Of a DNA stretch of 64,000 nucleotides, positions 58,400-64,000 are shown piece after piece. The notes under the pieces were generated by a model. That model was not told the origin of the DNA. It ran no database searches and saw only the letters and a list, made by a program, of their open reading frames with translations. Source of the stretch: Platerodrilus igneus (Eukaryota > Arthropoda > Insecta > Coleoptera > Lycidae); contig JARFIW010001458.1 of the NCBI GenBank assembly GCA_036346225.1, forward strand, positions 1,736,001-1,800,000, in the 5' to 3' direction. Every line of letters starts with the position of its first letter. Position 1 is the first letter of the stretch. A program made the position numbers and the translations under genes.

Positions 58400-59790
58400 T
58401 TATGTTTTTATTTTTAATTTAGCTATATGAATATCTTTGAGTATTGTATTGTCTACTGATATACTTATCAATATAAACTTTGTAGAACAATACGTTTTGC
58501 TTCTTGACTATGCAAGTATGCCTATCTATAACTATAACCGTTTAATCCATGCAACGTTGCAACGTTGCAACTCTACTTGTTGAGTGTTAAAAAAGAACAG
58601 TCGTTTTACTAAGGATTCAAAACTGTAAAGTCCACAAGAAAAAAAATACCACCTCGAATTATATCTATGGTTTTAAGAATGCTTAAATCAGCGGCATTCG
58701 ATATGTTCATGACAATAATTATAACATTTCATGTAATGATGTGTCTAGTGTCTTGGATCTTGTTACAAATATAAGTACCTATCAAATAAAGATAAGTTCA
58801 TTTTATACTTTTAACATTTATAGCACCTTATCTAAGAATCGTGCACTTATAATAATACTCGAGTAGGACATTTCTTTTCAGAACTAAATCTAGCGTTCTA
58901 CCGGATCGTTTTTAATAATTGAAGTATCATTTATTAATCCGGGGCCCCTTTTATTATTTTGTGGAGGGCCCACCCGGATATTCCCGTCTCCCGGTGGGTC
59001 AGCACGCGCTTGGCAGTGAAGTAAAAAAAGGAAGAAAGGCTTTTAAAGTAAAGTTTGACCGGATCACGGAATTAGCAGGTTATGAAGCCTATGACGGGTC
59101 ACCGCGACATCGTGTCAAGTAGGTGACTTGGTTTTGACTAGATGATCCTGTGACAGTTGGGTACCTGATAATCATGTATAATCGATATATGCTGCTACAG
59201 TGTCATGCAATAACGCGTTTTTCTAGCATCTACTACTATTGATTCAATGCTTAATATTAAGGTTGGATAATCTAGGTATATAGATATAAAAGCGCTAAAA
59301 ATTATTTTCAGAAAACAATGCAATGTATATTTATGATAATAATAAGAACTCGCGGATCAATCGAGCGGTTACTATTTAGATACTCCCGAACTAAGCGCTG
59401 GCTATTTGAAATATTTGAACAAATAGAATTATACGCAGGTGCAGAATTAAGGATAAGACAAAACAGCAAAAAGGAATAATGTATTGCAGCAGAATGGGTC
59501 TATTCTTAAATCATATGTTATTCGAGTTGTTTTGGTGTTTTATACTTACTTCTTCAACTTACATTTCTGCAACAGTTTATGGCTTGAACCACTGCGGTCT
59601 TTTGGCTCACCGGGTTAGTTCAAATTACCAGGTCAATTCGGTCCGATGTCAACGGGTCGTCGGATACCTGGTCAGTTCGTTTCAGGTCACTGGATTACCT
59701 GGTAAAATATTATGATCTAGTTCAGCTTTATTCTTATGACCTAGGTCTATGTTGAAAGTATTAACAGCAGAAATAAAGGCGTTTATGAAT
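58400..59790. other. Unassigned stretch
   Basis: Includes a small palindromic tandem, gcaacgttgcaacgttgcaac, at 58552-58573. A somewhat GC-richer patch at 58940-59110 (gggccccttttatt, ggagggcccacccgg) has an open frame without recognised motif. The segment 59600-59700 is rich in accaggt/acctggt/ggtca strings with no assigned role. Confidence 0.4.
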
Positions 59791-59839
59791 GACTCATCAT
59801 CATTATTAGGTCCTCAGTCCTAGAACTGGTTGGATGCGT

Positions 59840-60305
59840 ACCCTCATTGTTTCCTAGTCTAAACCAACCTACACATTTCCCTCAAAATTTGCACAGTCTG
59901 CATCTATCATTATCTGTGTGCTAAAATCTGATCTCGGTCTACCTCTACCTCTCTTTTCCTATCTCTGCTTGTAGTATATCCCGTACTATTTCCCAGAAAT
60001 GCCTTAGAACGTATCCTGTCCTTCTATTTTTTCTATATTTTTATTTTCCACAGATATCTTTATTCCTCTACTATCTCTACAACGTATTTGTTATTAACTT
60101 TGTCTGTCCATGCTTCCATCTTCATACATCTGAAGCACAACATTCCAGAAGGTTTCTATCTTTTTCTGTCTGCTTTTCCTACTGCCCCTATTTCATAGAT
60201 GTACTGTGATGTGCTCCACACTATGCCTTGGACAGTTTTTTCTTGTATCTATGTTCGTTGTCTTAAAACATAGCTGCTGTTCTTTCTTGTTTGATGCAGC
60301 TTCTA
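59840..60305 (-). pseudogene. Second, decayed copy of the LINE 3' end
   Basis: Starts at the junction near 60300 and re-reads the C-terminal region: a TTNIDTRK start, then strings equivalent to the ADKKKVE, WTDKVKDKEV and RGRGRPR segments with many stops, ending in the ATGATGA-type tail. It is in the same orientation as, and directly joined to, the better copy. Confidence 0.65.
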
Positions 60306-60720
60306 ATATATTTCGTACTATTCCCCCATGTCTTAGTATGTGGCCTATCATCCTATCTCTCCTATTTTTTACTGTTTTCCACATAGCTTTTTCTTTCTTT
60401 ACCACTTCTAGTACCTCTTTGTCCTTAACTTTGTCTGTCCATGGTATCTTCATCATACGTCTGTAGCACCACATTTCAAAGGCTTCCACCTTTTTCTTGT
60501 CTGCTTCTCCTACTGTCCAGGCTTCACAGCCATACAGTGCTGTGCTCCACATATATGTTTTAAGCAATTTTTTCCTTGTTTTTATGTTTGTGGTCTTTGA
60601 ACACAGTAGTTGCTTTTTCTTGTTAAATGTAGTACGACCTTGTGCTAATCTTTGTTTTATATCTTTTGTGCTTTTCTCATCTTGCGATATTTGACTTCCT
60701 AGGTAGCAGAAATCCTTCAC
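60193..60720 (-). pseudogene. RTE-like LINE C-terminal region
   Basis: 175-residue frame: MKDFCYLGSQISQDEKS, TALYGCEAWTVGEADKKKVE, AFEMWCYRRMMKIPWTDKV and RRDRMIGHILRHGGIVRN, the usual end of these RTs. After NILEA it does not continue as in the inverted-repeat copies (KRKKRGR) but passes into NKKEQQLCFKTTNIDTRK, which repeats an earlier part of the same domain. Confidence 0.82.
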
Positions 60721-61825
60721 ATCTTGTAAGTTCTCGTTACTTATTTGTATTCTTGTTTTTGATTTATTATCCCTTTTTGCATACTAGAACTTTAGTTTTA
60801 TTTTTGTTAATTTTAGTACCATATTCCTCCGTTAGAACTGTTTTCATTTCATTAAGAGCAGCTTTTATCTCTCCTTGCTAGATGCTAATACCGCTATATC
60901 ATCTGCAAATCTAAGCATATCAATCTTTTGTCCCTGCATATTAATTCCAAATGTCTTCCCTCATTCGACAGTATTCATTGCCTCTCCTATGTACAAGTTA
61001 AAAATTAATGGGGATAAGGCACATCCCTGTCTCATCCCTTTCCTAATATTTACTTCTCTACTTTCTTGCTCTAATTCTATTACGGCTGTTTGTTCTTTGT
61101 ATAAGCGATGTACTATTCGTCTATCCCTAGAACTCATTCCAATCTTTTTGAGTATTTCGAACATTTTTTTCCATTTTACATTGTCAAATGCTTTTTCCAG
61201 ATCTACAAACCCTATATATACGCTTTCCCCCTTCTCTATTGTTTTCTCCATTGTCACCCTCAAAGCTAAAATAGCTTTATGTGTTGCCCTGTTTCGCCTA
61301 AAGCCAAATTGATCTTCTCCCAGTATTTCTTCAGCTCGTTGAAACGTATGCTGTCAAGCTTATCGTTCGAAAACTTTCACATCTATCTGCGTCCCTTTTT
61401 TTTTGGTGTAGTTACTATGATATTACGTTTGAAATCTTTGGGTATCTCGCCTGTCTCATACATATAGCTTACAAGTCGGAAGAGACGTTCTGTTACTGCT
61501 TGACCAGCGGCTTTTAGAGTTTCTGCTTGCACTTTATCTGTCCCGGTGCCTTCCCATTTTTCAGACTCTTTAATGGTAATTCAAACTTATCTCTAAGTAT
61601 AGGATATCTCAAGTCAACCTTTTCAATGTCTGATTCCTGTTCTAATGCTGTTAATTCCTCTCCTGAATAAAAATTCTCTATATATTCCTGCCACCTAGCT
61701 ACTTTCTCTACATTTTCTATAATGACGTTTCCTTCCACATCCTTTATATTTTTGCTATATAGTTCTATATCCCTAAAATTCATTCTAATTAATTTGTATG
61801 CTTCGTCTGTCTTTCCTATTTCCAT
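60720..61825 (-). pseudogene. RTE-like LINE reverse transcriptase (broken)
   Basis: 61825-61514 has LKSLKNGKAPG, the start of RT. 61263-60961 has GFVDLEKAFDNVKWKK and GMRQGCALSPLIFNLY. FADDIAVL is readable near 60907-60884, so the catalytic site is intact in this copy, unlike the FSGD copies in the inverted repeat. Frameshifts near 61510 and 60960 break the frame. Confidence 0.82.
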
Positions 61826-61897
61826 CTTAGTTTGTACCTCGTTGCACTTTTCATCAATTTATTGTTCTTTAGCTTTCCTGCATTTGCGAATAATTTC

Positions 61898-63142
61898 TCA
61901 TTTTATGGCTTTGTATCTCTGTTTTCCTATTTCGTCTGATCTATTTTTGTATTTTCGTCTTTCTTCTATTAAATTCAGGAGATCTTCTGTTATCCATGGT
62001 TTTTTATTTTCTTTTTGTGAATACCCCAGAATATCTCTGGCCGCCATGTCTAAACTGGATTTAATATTATTCCATTTTAATTCTACTTGCTTATTATCAG
62101 AAATTTTCCCGATATCTTTCAGTAATCCATTTGACCTTTTTTCAAATCTTTCGTGGATATCTTTATCTTTTAGCTTCTCAAAGTCGAGGTGCCTTTTTCC
62201 GTTCCTCTCTTTCAGATTTTTAAATTTTAGTGCGGTCTTCATAATTACGATGTTGTGGTCAGTGTCTATATCTGCTTCCGGGTAGTTTCTACAATCTTTT
62301 ACTTGATTTCTAAACCGTTGTCTAACAATAATGTAATCTATTTGATATGTTCCTATATCTCCTAGCATCTTCCACGTGTATCGTCTTCTAGCATGATGTT
62401 GTAATAATGTATTTGTGATGGTTAAGTTGTTCTGGTCGCAAAATTTTACCAGCCTATTTCCCTGTCATTTTTCGTGCCTAAACCAAATAAACGTAATATC
62501 GCTCCTTTCCTACACTCACCTACCACTGAATTAAAATCCCCCGTAATTATTAAATTTTCATGTCCTTTTACGTATCTTAGTATGTTTTCGATATCTTTGT
62601 AGATTGCCTCTACCTCTTCCTCACTGTAGCTAGATGTGGGTACGTATACTTGTATTTTTACTGTATTTACTGGTTTAGATTCAAATCTAATCGTGAGTAC
62701 TCTTTCGTTCTTTTGTAGGTATTTATACCCGTTGTCTTATCTTTTTTCGCCTAACTATCCCCACACCCGAATTTCCTTCCTCTGATCCCGTATGAATTAC
62801 CCTGAAGTTTCCACTCCAAAAATCTCCCGCCTCTGGCCAGCGGACTTCTCTAATTCTTACTATGTCTAGTGCTAACCTATCCATTTCGAGATTCAGGTTG
62901 TCTAGCTTACTCACTTGTTTCATACTTCTGACATTCCACGGTTCGGCTCGCAGAATGTTTACGGATTTTTTTCTATTCTTTCGGATCACATCCCTCGAAG
63001 TAGTCCCCTCCCGGAGATTCAAATGGGGGATTATTTTACCTCCGGAATTTTTTATCCCAGAAGATGCCATCATGTTTATTAACAATTTTTGTACGCAGTG
63101 TACTTGAGAGGTAATGTGGTGGTTTCCCGTTGCCTTCCACAA
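61898..63142 (-). pseudogene. RTE-like LINE endonuclease (broken)
   Basis: 63142-62723: WNVRSMKQVSKLDNLNLEMD, VRIREVRWPEAGDFWSG and EEGNSGVGIV, the N-terminal half of the APE-type endonuclease. GDFNSVVGE is readable near 62550. 62368-61898: a RYTWKMLGDIGTYQIDYI region and DTDHNIVIMK carry the late catalytic Asp-His. The two halves are out of frame with each other. Confidence 0.82.
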
Positions 63143-64000
63143 CGCAATAGTGTGTTTTAGAATGTCATACCGACCCCTATGGTCTCTGTCACTCTAAGTA
63201 CCGAAAAAGATACTGCCTTCTTTCGGGGACCTCTCTTAGTCTGGGTCCTCGCTAAAGAATCCACTAAGTTGGTTAAACCTATAGTTCGGTTCTATAGCTT
63301 ATTGAAACGCGCAAGCCATTCTACCTGTTCTAGTATTTTAGAATGTCGTCAAGGTGCAGGTCCGTTCAGAATGGTCTGAATTACTACAAACTGTTTAAAC
63401 GTCGAAGATTTAAATACGCGTCCGGATTAACTACTGCAACAGGAATTTAAATTTGTCTTTGGTACTAGCGCTAACTTTTACTTAATTCTATATCTCAAGA
63501 TTCACATACATTCATCACAAACTCAACTTTTGGGATATACTATTCAACTTCATGTTTATAAAGTTGGAAATACTATAATTGTGTAATTTAGACAGCTTGA
63601 AAGCTTAGAATTTACTAAGTAGGTTCTACTTCCATATGCAAAGCTACCATTACCACTTTAAAAGTTGTGTTGTGGGTCCTTTGAACAGATATCGTTTATG
63701 CGAGAGAAAATGAACACGCTATTAATTTTTCTGAATATTGCAGAATTTCATATAATATAACTTTTAGTAGTTTTAAAATTTACGTTTTCTATTTCTGTTG
63801 CGTTTTTTGCGGAATACACTTCAAAGAGCAAGAAAACCTCGCTGAGCACTCATTCTCCATAGAACTGAAAAGACTACACATTAAAACAGTGTAAGAACTA
63901 GGTCACTACGAAACTTCTAAAAAACCCTTCTGCATACTTAGGATTCCGGCTGTATCTCGATCCCAGCAAAAGTATTTCTTATTTGAACAATAATGCACTT
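63143..64000. other. Unassigned right end
   Basis: 63143-63375 may be the 5' leader of the LINE. It is richer in GC and contains ggggacctctcttagtctgg with ggtcctcgc, able to form a small hairpin. Beyond that no feature is recognised. Confidence 0.35.

Larger units (their letters stand above)
59790..63142 (-). mobile_element. RTE/BovB-like LINE, nearly full length but broken
   Basis: Minus strand from endonuclease (63142) to a 3' tail AATAATGATGATGA near 59795. The order of domains is endonuclease, RT and C-terminal region, as in RTE elements whose endonuclease is often annotated as craniofacial development protein 2-like. Frames are interrupted several times. The last 500 bases repeat the C-terminal region in a second, more decayed copy. 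Confidence 0.85.

Overview
The window is AT-rich eukaryotic DNA built almost entirely of transposable elements and tandem repeats. I found no intact host gene, no rRNA and no functional tRNA gene. Ty3/Gypsy elements with insect-style PBS modules, an RTE/BovB-like LINE, Jockey/CR1-like LINEs, a mariner fragment and long (AT)n tracts together suggest an arthropod, most likely an insect. Every mobile-element gene seen here is broken, so this is a TE graveyard rather than an operating gene cluster. Many near-identical copies differ by single bases in homopolymers, so some breaks may be sequencing errors.

Left third (1-27472). A non-autonomous Gypsy-type element (family A, minus strand) forms a tandem array LTR-internal-LTR-internal-LTR over 1-11957, with 2.2 kb LTRs and 3.15 kb interiors carrying gag, protease and a stub of RT. 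A fourth copy is a solo LTR (21953-27430) split by a Jockey/CR1-like LINE (22458-25739). Complete outer ends of A copies lie against (AT)n microsatellites. Between these lie relics of a second LTR family (B), a G-rich strand-biased tract (14611-15002), and six tandem copies of a roughly 300 bp repeat with a tRNA-like module (17075-18865).

Middle (27473-43950). LINE ORF1 debris is followed by a second LTR-internal-LTR-internal-LTR-internal array (family C, 31137-38259) with noncoding interiors, then a family B element with two LTRs separated by only about 55 bp (39195-42185). A hammerhead-ribozyme-like sequence (42274-42322, minus) sits between two (TA)n tracts. A truncated mariner transposase (43363-43950) follows.

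Right third (43951-64000). A large inverted repeat has arms 43951-47706 and 50677-54432 (3.76 kb each, nearly identical) around a 2.97 kb spacer. Each arm holds an RTE-like LINE fragment, a second LINE 3' fragment and a Gypsy integrase fragment. Beyond it are a degraded Jockey/I-like LINE (55364-57370), one exon-like piece resembling a hAT/ZMYM-type protein N-terminus with a consensus splice donor (58177-58397), and a long RTE/BovB-like LINE on the minus strand (59790-63142) whose 3' end is doubled.

The observations most worth following up are: repeated LTR-end plus primer-binding-site modules inside the LTRs of different families; insertion of LTR elements in (AT)n; a slippery stop codon at the gag-pro junction; the hammerhead fold; the tRNA-like tandem array; and the inverted repeat. 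All comparisons were made by eye; no alignment or database search was run.
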